15,263 nucleotides of DNA from an uncultured Muribaculaceae bacterium (GCA_910578075.1 CAJTPK010000043.1:1-15263), one strand, 5' to 3'. Positions 1 through 6,763 are shown, counted from the first letter of the stretch. The notes: generated from the letters alone by a model not told the origin. Program-made: numbers and translations.

Positions 1-60
1 CTTGAACCAAGGACTCCCTGATTATGAGTCAGGTGCTCTAACCAACTGAGCTATGGGACC
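1..60 (-). tRNA. tRNA with CAU anticodon (Met or Ile2), 3' end cut by window edge
   Basis: Read on the minus strand from base 60, the acceptor stem 5' half GGTCCCA is followed by the canonical TAGCTCAG D-arm, an anticodon stem-loop CCTGA-CTCATAA-TCAGG with anticodon CAT, a short variable region, and a T-arm that starts CTTGGTTCAAG. The 3' part of the T-loop, the rest of the T stem and the acceptor 3' half lie outside the window. A CAU anticodon is used by elongator tRNA-Met, initiator tRNA-fMet, and tRNA-Ile2 whose C34 is modified to lysidine. The G1 start argues against initiator tRNA. Met versus Ile2 cannot be decided without the missing part and a comparison with the other CAU tRNAs of the genome. 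Confidence 0.93.
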
Positions 61-101
61 CCAAACTCGTCGGAGCGGTGCGCTCTTCGGGGTTGCGAGT
101 G

Positions 102-133
102 CAAAATTAATCTCTTTATCGCTATTTTCCAAA
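102..133 (-). promoter_or_regulatory. Promoter of the tRNA gene (-33 TTTG, 20 bp, -7 TAATTTTG)
   Basis: On the minus strand, TTTG (133-130) is followed after exactly 20 bp by TAATTTTG (109-102). This is a full match to the Bacteroidetes primary sigma consensus TTTG-N19-21-TAnnTTTG. Transcription would start near 96, leaving a leader of about 36 nt before the tRNA. The leader contains a 5-bp hairpin with a 3-nt loop (GAGCG/CGCTC on either strand, 73-85). The sequence after the -7 box, GCACTCGC, recurs after the promoter at the right end of the window. Confidence 0.82.
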
Positions 134-138
134 TTTTT

Positions 139-170
139 TTTGCTTTTTTAATCATTCATCCCTAATTTTG
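139..170 (+). promoter_or_regulatory. Promoter of the ROK kinase gene (-33 TTTG, 20 bp, -7 TAATTTTG)
   Basis: TTTG at 139-142 and TAATTTTG at 163-170 are separated by 20 bp, a perfect Bacteroidetes-type promoter. The predicted start near 176 gives a leader of roughly 110 nt before the ATG at 289. The -33 box lies only 5 bp (134-138, all T) from the -33 box of the divergent tRNA promoter. Confidence 0.75.
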
Positions 171-190
171 TAGTGTCCTGCGATGAAATA

Positions 191-208
191 TACCTGTTTT
201 TTCAGGTG
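191..208 (+). other. Short hairpin in the ROK kinase leader
   Basis: ACCTG (192-196) and CAGGT (203-207) are perfect inverted repeats around a T6 loop, with a possible extra T-G wobble pair at 191/208. The hairpin sits just after the predicted transcription start, about 80 nt before the ATG. It could stabilise the transcript end or be chance. No known riboswitch class is recognised. Confidence 0.35.
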
Positions 209-288
209 CAGATCCGGACGGGATGTCATGAATATACCATGAATGAATATGATAGTAGAATAGTGAATTTGACAGAATAATCGAAAAT

Positions 289-1257
289 ATGACAGAGGAG
301 AAAGATTATGTAATCGGGATTGATATGGGCGGAACCAATACGGAGTTCGCTATCGTGAATGCCAGGGGTGACATCCTGGGTCATAACTCAATCCCTACTA
401 CGGGACATGCCGATATCCGAGAATATATCAAGAAGATTTATGACGGCGTGATGGAGATCGCTGACAGAACCGGTACCCGTGGACATATCCGCGGGATCGG
501 GGCGGGGGTGCCATGTGCCAACCGTGAGACGGGATGTATCGAGGTCTCGACAAATCTTCCATGGCCTTCGCCTATACCTCTTGAGGAGTTGCTTAGTGAT
601 GCTTTCGGTTTGCCGGCTGTCATCTCGAATGATGCCAATGCAGCCGCCGCCGGTGAGATGGCTTACGGCAGGGCACGAGGACTGAAGAATTTTATTATGA
701 TAACGTTAGGCACCGGTGTCGGAAGCGGTATAGTGTGTGACGGTCATCTCCTTTCCGGATCCCGTGGTTTTGCAGGTGAACTTGGACATGTGATTGTGAA
801 TCCTGATAGTGACAGGATGTGCGGATGTGGCAGACGTGGCTGTCTGGAAACATATTGCTCAGCCGGAGGGGTGGTTAGAACTGCATTGGAAATCCTTTCA
901 ACGCGGAAAGAGGATTCCCTGCTCAGGGATATTGACCCAGCCCGGCTCACATCAAAGGATGTCTACAAGGCTGCGCTCCGGGGAGATGCCCTTGCATGTG
1001 AGATTTTTGACTTTACAGGTAAGGTGCTTGGAAAAGCGTGTGCCGATTTCGCGGCTTTCACAGATCCTGAGGCAATCATTCTTTTCGGGGGAGTGGCAAA
1101 AGCCGGCAATCTTATTGCGCGTCCGCTGCGTGAAGCCATGGAGGAGAAGGCTCTTCATCTCTATAAAGACAGGATACAAGTGGTTGCTTCATCGCTTAAT
1201 GATGCGGAGGCGGCGCTTCTTGGGGCATCTGCTCTGGCCTGGAACAATGGAGATTGA
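289..1257 (+). CDS. ROK-family sugar kinase, glucokinase-like
   Basis: Predicted cytosolic ATP-dependent sugar kinase of the ROK family (322 aa, the usual length), most likely phosphorylating glucose or a related hexose at O6. Visible features in order are the N-terminal phosphate-binding motif DMGGTN (residues 12-17), the catalytic aspartate in SNDANAAAAGE (D115), a glycine-rich loop LGTGVGSG (140-147), the sugar-binding GELGH motif (163-167), and the ROK zinc motif CGCGRRGC (178-185), whose three cysteines with H167 normally hold a structural zinc. All expected active-site residues are present, so the enzyme should work. Substrate is not decided by sequence alone: glucose, N-acetylglucosamine, N-acetylmannosamine and fructose kinases all occur in the family. 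The gene is transcribed alone from its own promoter, and pyrE downstream has a separate one. The start is the first ATG in frame; no Shine-Dalgarno site is seen, as is usual in this phylum. Confidence 0.92.
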   Translation: MTEEKDYVIGIDMGGTNTEFAIVNARGDILGHNSIPTTGHADIREYIKKIYDGVMEIADRTGTRGHIRGIGAGVPCANRETGCIEVSTNLPWPSPIPLEELLSDAFGLPAVISNDANAAAAGEMAYGRARGLKNFIMITLGTGVGSGIVCDGHLLSGSRGFAGELGHVIVNPDSDRMCGCGRRGCLETYCSAGGVVRTALEILSTRKEDSLLRDIDPARLTSKDVYKAALRGDALACEIFDFTGKVLGKACADFAAFTDPEAIILFGGVAKAGNLIARPLREAMEEKALHLYKDRIQVVASSLNDAEAALLGASALAWNNGD

Positions 1258-1276
1258 TTATTTTTATGAAAAAATT

Positions 1277-1308
1277 CTTGTTTTTTATTGCTCTTTATGG
1301 TAATTTTG
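1277..1308 (+). promoter_or_regulatory. Promoter of the pyrE operon (-33 CTTG, 20 bp, -7 TAATTTTG)
   Basis: TAATTTTG at 1301-1308 matches the Bacteroidetes -7 consensus. CTTG at 1277-1280, 20 bp upstream, is a three-of-four match to the -33 TTTG. Transcription should start near 1314-1316, giving a leader of about 62 nt that is largely occupied by the hairpin at 1326-1358. Confidence 0.68.
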
Positions 1309-1325
1309 CATTTAAGGACAAGATT

Positions 1326-1358
1326 GTTTCGTCTGTAAACTTGTTTTATAGACGGAAT
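1326..1358 (+). promoter_or_regulatory. Stable stem-loop in the pyrE 5' leader
   Basis: Bases 1330-1339 (CGTCTGTAAA) pair with 1345-1354 (TTTATAGACG) in 10 uninterrupted pairs including one G-U, around the 5-nt loop CTTGT. The stem can extend outward by four more pairs, two of them wobble, to 1326/1358. It fills most of the predicted leader and ends 19 nt before the pyrE ATG. No T-run follows that would make it a classical terminator. A role in mRNA stability or translational control of the pyrimidine gene is inference. Confidence 0.5.
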
Positions 1359-1377
1359 GTCAATAAATTTTTGTATT

Positions 1378-2028
1378 ATGAAAAAACCGGATAGACTTCT
1401 CGCTGAGAAGCTGCTTCAGATAAGTGCTATCAAATTGCAGCCTGACAACCCTTTTATGTGGGGGTCGGGTTGGAATTCACCTATATATACTGAGAATCCA
1501 CGTTTGCTTTCATATCCTGATATAAGAAACCTGATCAAGATAGAGATGGCAAAGGTGATTATCGAGAGTTTTCCGGAGGTTGACGCAATAGCAAGTGTAT
1601 CTACCGGTGCAATACCGATGGGTGCGATTGTTGCTGATGCGCTCGGAATACCATTCCTTTTTGTTCGCTCAACTCCTAAAGACCATGGTCTTGAGAATCT
1701 TATCGAGGGGAATCTGAAGCCCGGACAGAAAGTTGTGCTTGTTGATGATCTGATCTCGACCGGAGCAAGTTCTGTCAAAGCTGCTGAGGAGCTGCGTCTT
1801 GCCGGAGGCGAGGTGTTGGGACTGACAGCAATTTTCAATTATGAATTCCCGATGGCTGTGAAACGTCTCAGAGACGAAAATATCCGGTTGATATCTCTCG
1901 TGAATTATTCCTCAATGCTTGAGGTTGCGCTTGAGACACAGTATATTTTGCCTGAAGATATTGATACTCTTCAGGAATGGCGTAAAGATCCGGCCAACTG
2001 GGTGCCGGGTGCAAATGATAAGTTATAA
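1378..2028 (+). CDS. pyrE: Orotate phosphoribosyltransferase
   Basis: Catalyses orotate + PRPP to orotidine 5'-monophosphate + pyrophosphate, the fifth step of de novo pyrimidine synthesis, in the cytosol. The 216-residue product has the family's usual length. The PRPP-binding motif VVLVDDLISTGAS lies at residues 119-131, the mobile catalytic loop RSTPKDHGLENLIEG at 97-111 (K101 and H103), and a substrate-side loop STGAIPMG at 75-82. I chose the ATG at 1378 over the in-frame ATG at 1357: the shorter form starts MKKPDRLLAEKL like known PyrE proteins, and 1357 lies in the base of the leader hairpin. It is first in an apparent four-gene transcription unit, with only 2 bp to the next gene. Pyrimidine genes are often feedback regulated at RNA level, and the leader stem-loop is a candidate for that. 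Confidence 0.95.
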   Translation: MKKPDRLLAEKLLQISAIKLQPDNPFMWGSGWNSPIYTENPRLLSYPDIRNLIKIEMAKVIIESFPEVDAIASVSTGAIPMGAIVADALGIPFLFVRSTPKDHGLENLIEGNLKPGQKVVLVDDLISTGASSVKAAEELRLAGGEVLGLTAIFNYEFPMAVKRLRDENIRLISLVNYSSMLEVALETQYILPEDIDTLQEWRKDPANWVPGANDKL

Positions 2029-2030
2029 TT

Positions 2031-2468
2031 ATGGCTACATATAGAAGTGAGGATGTGACACTCGGCGCACCGGCGTCAGTAGTGTTTGGAAAACTCGATA
2101 ATCTGCAGGGACTGGGTGATATGATCAAGAATGCACCCGCTGACCAGATTCCCGCTGACAAACGGGATATGCTTGAGAAGATAGAGGTCACTGCGGATAC
2201 CATATCTTTCCCGGCGGGTCCGATGGGCGCTATAACCCTTCGTAAAACCCAAAGTGTGGAGCCCTCCCTGATACGTCTTGAAGGTGAAGGCACTCCTGTG
2301 CCTATGTCGCTCAGCCTGAATATAGTCCCGATGGGAGATGTGGCGAGCACAGCATCAGTGGAGATTGATCTGCAGATACCGGCAATGTTGAAACCCATGG
2401 TGAATGGTCCTCTTCAGAAGATGACCGCTGAATTCGCCAATATGTTGAGGGCTGTTCCCTTCAGTTGA
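2031..2468 (+). CDS. SRPBCC (START-like) family protein of unknown ligand
   Basis: A 145-residue protein with no signal peptide, so probably cytosolic. The pattern of an N-terminal strand ending in GAPASVVFGKLDN (about 12-24), long alternating beta strands in the middle, and a long C-terminal helix (about 117-141, LKPMVNGPLQKMTAEFANML) fits the SRPBCC/Bet v1-like helix-grip fold, which forms a deep hydrophobic ligand cavity. Family members bind lipids, polyketides or hydrophobic metabolites, or act as chaperone-like factors. No catalytic residue can be named. The gene starts 2 bp after the pyrE stop, so the two are almost certainly co-transcribed and probably translationally coupled. From memory, a similar protein accompanies pyrE in other Bacteroidales, which would hint at a conserved link, but the function is not known to me. 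Confidence 0.8.
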   Translation: MATYRSEDVTLGAPASVVFGKLDNLQGLGDMIKNAPADQIPADKRDMLEKIEVTADTISFPAGPMGAITLRKTQSVEPSLIRLEGEGTPVPMSLSLNIVPMGDVASTASVEIDLQIPAMLKPMVNGPLQKMTAEFANMLRAVPFS

Positions 2469-2992
2469 TTTTGAGTAAATTCAAGGCGGTGGCCTCCGCC
2501 ATCATGATATTGATGTTTCTGTTCGCCGGAAGCTGTCATACAGTAGATGACGAAAGAATTCCGGCAATGCCGGTAAGCATCAATCTTTCGGATCCCGGGC
2601 TCTGGAACACCTATGGTGTTCCAGGGTTCGGATTGTTCCGTTATTTCATACCGCAACTTCGGGAACCGGCAGGATTCAGTTACAGCGTAGGCACGGCAAC
2701 GGGTTTTGGTGGCATTCTGCTGATAGGCGGTATGGATCCGTTCTCTACAGAAACAAATATTCCCCTTGCTTACGACCTCGCCTGTCCGGTAGAATGCGAT
2801 CCAAACGTGCGGGTAGCGGTTGATGTGGCTTCATTTGAGGCAGTATGTCCCAAGTGTGGATCGCACTACGATGTGACTATGCAGGGGGGAGCTCCTGTAT
2901 CCGGTCAGGCATCGGAAGGGAAGCATAAATATGGACTCACCCGATATCAATGTCTCCCTTCAACCATGGGGGGCTACATGATAACACGGTAA
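2465..2992 (+). CDS. Small lipoprotein with Cys-rich, Rieske-like C-terminal domain
   Basis: A 175-residue predicted lipoprotein: basic start, hydrophobic stretch (about 9-22), then lipobox FAGSC with lipidated C24. The C-terminal half holds ACPVECDP (C107, C111) and VCPKCGSHYDV (C128, C131, H134), followed by a GGAPVSG loop (141-147) and YGLTRY (156-161). The order, spacing and trailing 'GG-P-sG ... L-Y' segment resemble a Rieske ferredoxin fold, but the CxH...CxxH ligands of a true Rieske [2Fe-2S] cluster are not present. The cysteines instead suggest a four-Cys metal site or a disulphide-bearing relic. No ATG precedes the signal peptide. The best start is the TTG at 2465, which overlaps the previous stop as TTGA; a second TTG at 2471 and ATGs from 2504 on would shorten or lose the basic region. 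It sits in the pyrE cluster, 12 bp before the exporter gene. Function unknown. Confidence 0.75.
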   Translation: MILSKFKAVASAIMILMFLFAGSCHTVDDERIPAMPVSINLSDPGLWNTYGVPGFGLFRYFIPQLREPAGFSYSVGTATGFGGILLIGGMDPFSTETNIPLAYDLACPVECDPNVRVAVDVASFEAVCPKCGSHYDVTMQGGAPVSGQASEGKHKYGLTRYQCLPSTMGGYMITR

Positions 2993-3004
2993 CATAATCG
3001 AAGC

Positions 3005-4603
3005 ATGGGTATACTTGAAGGAATATTATATACGTTGTGGCGAGGTCTCGCCATCGGCATTATAATATCCGCACCGATGGGTCCTGTGGGTATACTGTGT
3101 GTTCAACGTACTCTCGACAAAGGTCGTAAAACCGGACTTTACACCGGTGTCGGCGCTGCTCTGTCTGATCTGATATATTGTCTGCTGACAGGTTTCGGAC
3201 TGTCGTTCATCGAAGAATTCCTTGAACGCAACAGCAATATAATCCAGCTTGTGGGAAGCCTTGTGCTCATAGGCTTCGGAATATATCTTTTCAAGTCAAA
3301 TCCATCGCGAAAGCTAAAAAAACCGACCGACCAGCATATTCCGGCTGGAAAGAATATCCTGAACGGATTCTTATTTACTGTGTCGAATCCGTTGATAATC
3401 TTTCTTATAATAGGTTTATTCGCCCGGTTTAATTTTCTGTTGCCGGAGATCCGGTTCTACCATTATATCATTGGATTCATTGCCATATTTGTCGGAGCCT
3501 TGGGATGGTGGTATCTTGTAACATTCTTTGTCGATAAGGTCAGGGCGCATTTTAATCTGCGCTCAATGTGGCTGATAAACAAGATTATCGGCGGAGTGAT
3601 ATTCCTGTTTGCCATAGTAGGTATAATAACGGCTGTTTCTGGTCTTGCGAATGCAGCCCGACCAGCTGTGTATATGAATTCCGACAGAGGATTCCATGGC
3701 TTTAAAAACGCAGCGGATTCTGCTTTTGTTATAGAAAATAAGAATGACAAGGCACTTAGTGACCTTATCAGTCTTGAAAAACCGGTTGATATGACGTGGG
3801 AATTCAGAGCCAGAAATTTGCGACCCGATTCTCCCGGATGGGGAGTCGTGATGAAAAGCGACACCTCGACAACTGTGATTTCGTTTGCAACGCGCGACGA
3901 CAGGTTTGATGAGACATATACATCTCCCCATGTAGAGATGAGGATAACGGTCGGAGGAAAGGATTGCGGACGCAAGAAACTTTTCTCCAATTTTAATCTT
4001 ACAGACGGTGAGAATGCCTTTCGCTTATCGTCAGGGAGAAGCGGATGGAGGTTATACGCAGGAGACCGGACATATCGCCTGATAGCTGAATCTGACAAAG
4101 CGCAGACATCGATAGACAGCATAGGATATATCGTCTATCCGGGAGGAAAGATAGCTGTAGACAATATATCGATTGAAAAGTCCGGCAGCGTGTCAGACAT
4201 ATCATGTGGTATGGAGAAGGATGAAGCGTCCATAAGAAACGTATTGCGGAAATCATCCGATAAAATGACAGGAGAATGGGCAGTGTTCGACCGCATGCTG
4301 GAAGATAACTATCTTCGCCTTGGCGGAGACTACAGGTTGGCGATTGTTAAAAACGCGGATGGTTATGACATGCTGTATCTCCGTGGCGCAGAAAAAAATC
4401 CCACGCTATGGCGCGCAGGAATGAAAAAGGGCAGACTGATAGCCGGCCCTTTCAAGGATGTATATGATATGGAGTGGATCGATGTGTCAGGAAAAACGAT
4501 TCGCGGGCTTAAAGCGCAATACGAGGAGCCATTGCTGAGGGTTATATTTCCGGAAATGTCATCTGAATTGCGCCTCGGCAAAGTTCAATCCTCCTCTGAT
4601 TGA
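3005..4603 (+). CDS. LysE-family exporter fused to periplasmic beta-rich domains
   Basis: Residues 1-215 form a LysE/RhtB-type amino-acid exporter with six membrane segments (about 10-32, 45-68, 78-97, 120-142, 150-175, 192-214) and the family signature around APMGPVGILCVQRTLDKG (23-40). Stand-alone family members stop near 200-230 residues; this one continues to 532. The loops at 33-44, 98-118 and 177-190 are strongly positive, so by the positive-inside rule the C-terminal part is periplasmic. Residues about 220-395 look like a LamG/concanavalin-type beta sandwich (alternating strands, then VYPGGKIAVDNISIEK at 377-392). Residues about 400-530 look like a second small beta-rich domain with a YDMLYLRGA...W..GM.KG pattern (454-476). 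Substrate is unknown. The long extension could sense or bind a ligand on the outer face of the transporter. The gene's last 19 bp overlap the convergent gene. No frameshift is needed to read through, so the fusion is real in this sequence. Confidence 0.85.
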   Translation: MGILEGILYTLWRGLAIGIIISAPMGPVGILCVQRTLDKGRKTGLYTGVGAALSDLIYCLLTGFGLSFIEEFLERNSNIIQLVGSLVLIGFGIYLFKSNPSRKLKKPTDQHIPAGKNILNGFLFTVSNPLIIFLIIGLFARFNFLLPEIRFYHYIIGFIAIFVGALGWWYLVTFFVDKVRAHFNLRSMWLINKIIGGVIFLFAIVGIITAVSGLANAARPAVYMNSDRGFHGFKNAADSAFVIENKNDKALSDLISLEKPVDMTWEFRARNLRPDSPGWGVVMKSDTSTTVISFATRDDRFDETYTSPHVEMRITVGGKDCGRKKLFSNFNLTDGENAFRLSSGRSGWRLYAGDRTYRLIAESDKAQTSIDSIGYIVYPGGKIAVDNISIEKSGSVSDISCGMEKDEASIRNVLRKSSDKMTGEWAVFDRMLEDNYLRLGGDYRLAIVKNADGYDMLYLRGAEKNPTLWRAGMKKGRLIAGPFKDVYDMEWIDVSGKTIRGLKAQYEEPLLRVIFPEMSSELRLGKVQSSSD

Positions 4604-5394
4604 TTCACACCAAGAAGTATATACTGTCCGTGCGCGCTCAGAATATCGATAAGTTCCCCTGCAGACAGTTCAACCTGTATAGTGCCTTCCGAATATGGAG
4701 CAATCATATAAGGATCGTAACTGAAAATTATCCCCTTAGATGTCAATCCGAATTGTTCCGGCAACTCAACCTGGCTTACAGGCATTAGAAGATCATGATC
4801 AGACGATTTCAGTTTTTCTCGTATCAGCTTAAGCAATGGCTTTTCGTATCTGGTGATGAAAAGATCCTCAAGCTTGATTATCTTGCCATCTGTGAGGCAG
4901 AAGTTTACAAATTTAATTGAAGTATTGCCGTGTGCCGCCAGGCACGCATATCCATAATTCTCGCTTTCCCATACCACAGCGCGAGGCGTGACAAGAGTGG
5001 TTGACAAGGCAGAAATGGATTCCCCGCAGGCTTCGGTGTCAGCCGCTACGAGATCGGTGAGTCTTGTTGAATCCGGAAGAACCGGCACAGGATTGCCATC
5101 CTCGAATCTTACCCCAGCCATGTCAAGGAGTGTCTCGCGGAGATTGTGTATGTCGGTATCTCCGATGTCCTGGGGAAGCACACCGTGACCGATGAATCTG
5201 GTCAGCCTGCCCCCGGGAGTGGGGATTGAGTCTTCACCATAATATTCCCCGATAAGATCAAACGTGTAAGATTCAAACTGGATGTCGCGCGATGTAGCCT
5301 GTGAACCGCCATCCTCCTTTTTTACTTTTGAACCGCAACTTGCCCCTGTAAAGGTAAAAGCGGCAATCATCGCATACAGAAAAATTTTTTTCAT
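4585..5394 (-). CDS. DUF3298-type (RsiV-like) lipoprotein
   Basis: A 269-residue predicted outer-membrane or periplasmic lipoprotein: MKK start, hydrophobic stretch, lipobox TGASC with C20 as the lipid site. The C-terminal part (about 170-255) matches my memory of DUF3298, with a loop rich in LFITRYEKPLLKLIREKL and the hallmark GLTSKGIIFSYDPYMIAPY segment (216-234). Relatives with a DUF4163-DUF3298 pair include the extracytoplasmic parts of the lysozyme-binding anti-sigma factor RsiV and the deacetylase PdaC, so a role in binding cell-envelope glycan or a host defence protein is possible but unproven. The frame is open upstream to 5634, but that part is antisense to the Gly-rich end of the preceding gene and contains long Arg/Trp runs. 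The ATG at 5394, in front of a proper signal peptide, is the true start. It is the last gene of the dgt operon, 44 bp after the TPM gene. Confidence 0.85.
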   Translation of the reverse strand: MKKIFLYAMIAAFTFTGASCGSKVKKEDGGSQATSRDIQFESYTFDLIGEYYGEDSIPTPGGRLTRFIGHGVLPQDIGDTDIHNLRETLLDMAGVRFEDGNPVPVLPDSTRLTDLVAADTEACGESISALSTTLVTPRAVVWESENYGYACLAAHGNTSIKFVNFCLTDGKIIKLEDLFITRYEKPLLKLIREKLKSSDHDLLMPVSQVELPEQFGLTSKGIIFSYDPYMIAPYSEGTIQVELSAGELIDILSAHGQYILLGVNQSEED

Positions 5395-5438
5395 TCTACT
5401 AACTGACAATATTCTACATTCTAATATTTTTGTTCGAA

Positions 5439-6722
5439 TCACCATCCGCCGGATGCACCACCGCCACCGGTAGATCCGCCACCGAATCCACCGCCAAAAC
5501 CTCCGCCGAATCCGCCCCCGCCTCCATGACGGCCGGACATGGCGCCGATGGCTGCTCCTGCGATTATCGGCGCCACCGATTCTTTCTTGGGAGTCACGAA
5601 TGGCTCTCTGCGCTGATGGTGGCAGAATTTGCATTCATATATCTTTTCGCCTCTGCCTCCGTGTGTGGTTGTGGCAGGTGTGATGGTTCTGGTTCCAACA
5701 AGACACATGGCAACTGTATGGCAGTTTGGACATTCAGAGTATTTTTGCTGTTTCTTTTTGAAAGCATATCGCTCCACAGTGCCGCATTTGGGACATTCCC
5801 ACACATCATAGTCTATTGTGTCAAGCTTCTCTTCGAAATCCTGTGAATCGGAAAGCAACTCATTGTCCTCTTGCTCGCCGAGACGGTTCATTTTGGTTCC
5901 GCATGTTGAGCATAACCGTCTTCTGGTGCGGTAAGAACGGTATAACCACCACGCAAGCAGGAAGAATATCAGACCAGCACCGAGGGAAAACAGAGTTGCC
6001 CATCCGAAAGTGGTGAGGGAATCGCGCCACATTATCGCCTTGTGGTAGTTGTCGTTATGCTTTCTTGATTTCGATATGTAATATATGAATAAAGCCAGAC
6101 TGAAAAGAAAAGCGCATGACGCGACTATCCGTATGAATTTCCATATCACATCGGAAGAAAGGGTGTTGATGTTTCCCATGTAGTTGTCAGGCTGTGAAGA
6201 ACGCAATTCCTCGGCAACGGCAGGATCTGACAGCGCGCCGGCAATTTTCTGTGTGGCGTCAGCCACCGCCGCATCCAGATTTCCGTTTCTCATGTTCGGC
6301 ACAATCTCATTATTGATAATATTCTTACAGGATATATCCGGAAGAACACCCTCCACGCCATAGCCTGTCTGTATGCGGGCTCGCCGTTGCTCCGGGGCGA
6401 TGACGAGAAGCACACCGTTATCCTTATCTTTCTTGCCGATTCCCCATGATGTGAAAAGCTGCTCGCTCCAATCCTCTATCGGAGTGTCGCCGATAGAAGG
6501 TGGGATGGCTACGACTGCCTCCACGGAAGTAGCCTGCCGGAGTTCCCAGAGACGTCTGTTTACCGCATCTTTTACTTCCGGCGACAGCATATTTCCGGGA
6601 TCAGATACAAATTCATACCGGTTGTTCAAATTGACATTCGGCATCATCTCCGGAGAGAAATCCTCTCCGTTGGCGAGGAGAAAAGAGAATGCGATAACCA
6701 GTGGTGTCAATATATTTCTCAT
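5439..6722 (-). CDS. TPM-domain membrane protein with zinc ribbons and Gly-rich tail
   Basis: A 427-residue envelope protein. Order of parts: signal peptide (1-18), TPM_phosphatase domain (about 37-165) with the family motif GIGKKDKDNGVLLVIAP (94-110) and IQTGYGVEGVLPD (117-129), two membrane helices (about 192-216 and 238-260), then a cytoplasmic region with four CxxC pairs (C271/C274, C310/C313, C331/C334, C364/C367) that can make two zinc ribbons, and a C-terminal tail of almost only Gly and Phe (399-427, ending SGGW). TPM domains are named for TLP18.3, Psb32 and MOLO-1; Psb32/TLP18.3 act in photosystem II repair, but the bacterial role is unclear. The domain order and the GGxF tail are common in Bacteroidetes TPM proteins. 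The zinc-ribbon part is larger than in simple members. Start is the ATG 41 bp after the dgt stop, in the same operon. Confidence 0.88.
   Translation of the reverse strand: MRNILTPLVIAFSFLLANGEDFSPEMMPNVNLNNRYEFVSDPGNMLSPEVKDAVNRRLWELRQATSVEAVVAIPPSIGDTPIEDWSEQLFTSWGIGKKDKDNGVLLVIAPEQRRARIQTGYGVEGVLPDISCKNIINNEIVPNMRNGNLDAAVADATQKIAGALSDPAVAEELRSSQPDNYMGNINTLSSDVIWKFIRIVASCAFLFSLALFIYYISKSRKHNDNYHKAIMWRDSLTTFGWATLFSLGAGLIFFLLAWWLYRSYRTRRRLCSTCGTKMNRLGEQEDNELLSDSQDFEEKLDTIDYDVWECPKCGTVERYAFKKKQQKYSECPNCHTVAMCLVGTRTITPATTTHGGRGEKIYECKFCHHQRREPFVTPKKESVAPIIAGAAIGAMSGRHGGGGGFGGGFGGGFGGGSTGGGGASGGW
5442..5528 (-). repeat. Low-complexity GGN/TTT repeat coding for the Gly-Phe tail
   Basis: The last 29 codons of the TPM gene are mostly Gly codons with a repeating Gly-Gly-Gly-Phe unit around 5475-5510 (GFGG three times in a row). 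The DNA is therefore a short imperfect tandem repeat of about 12 bp units and could vary in copy number between strains. It also creates the spurious Arg/Trp-rich open frame in the other minus-strand reading phase. Confidence 0.55.
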
Positions 6723-6763
6723 TTCTAAATCTTTTTAAAGTTTATAAATTGTTCCTGAGGGAA

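Noticed and set aside
183..242. 19-codon ORF in the ROK kinase leader
   Set aside because: It begins only about 7 nt after the predicted transcription start and shows no coding character.
1260..1290. A-run/T-run pair after the ROK gene as an intrinsic terminator
   Set aside because: The stem would be only A-T pairs and it coincides with the pyrE -33 region.
1266..1394. 42-codon ORF starting MKKFLFFIALYGNFAFK, like a signal peptide, between the ROK gene and pyrE
   Set aside because: The pyrE promoter and leader hairpin lie inside it, it overlaps the pyrE start, and the Phe/Lys/Leu content is what AT-rich promoter DNA would give.
5395..5634. Upstream extension of the DUF3298 lipoprotein frame, rich in Arg and Trp
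   Set aside because: It is the wrong reading phase of the TPM gene's Gly-rich tail; a proper lipoprotein signal starts at the ATG at 5394.
6373..6738. 121-codon plus-strand ORF opposite the TPM gene
   Set aside because: Antisense to a clear protein domain, with Ser/Arg-rich composition typical of a shadow frame.
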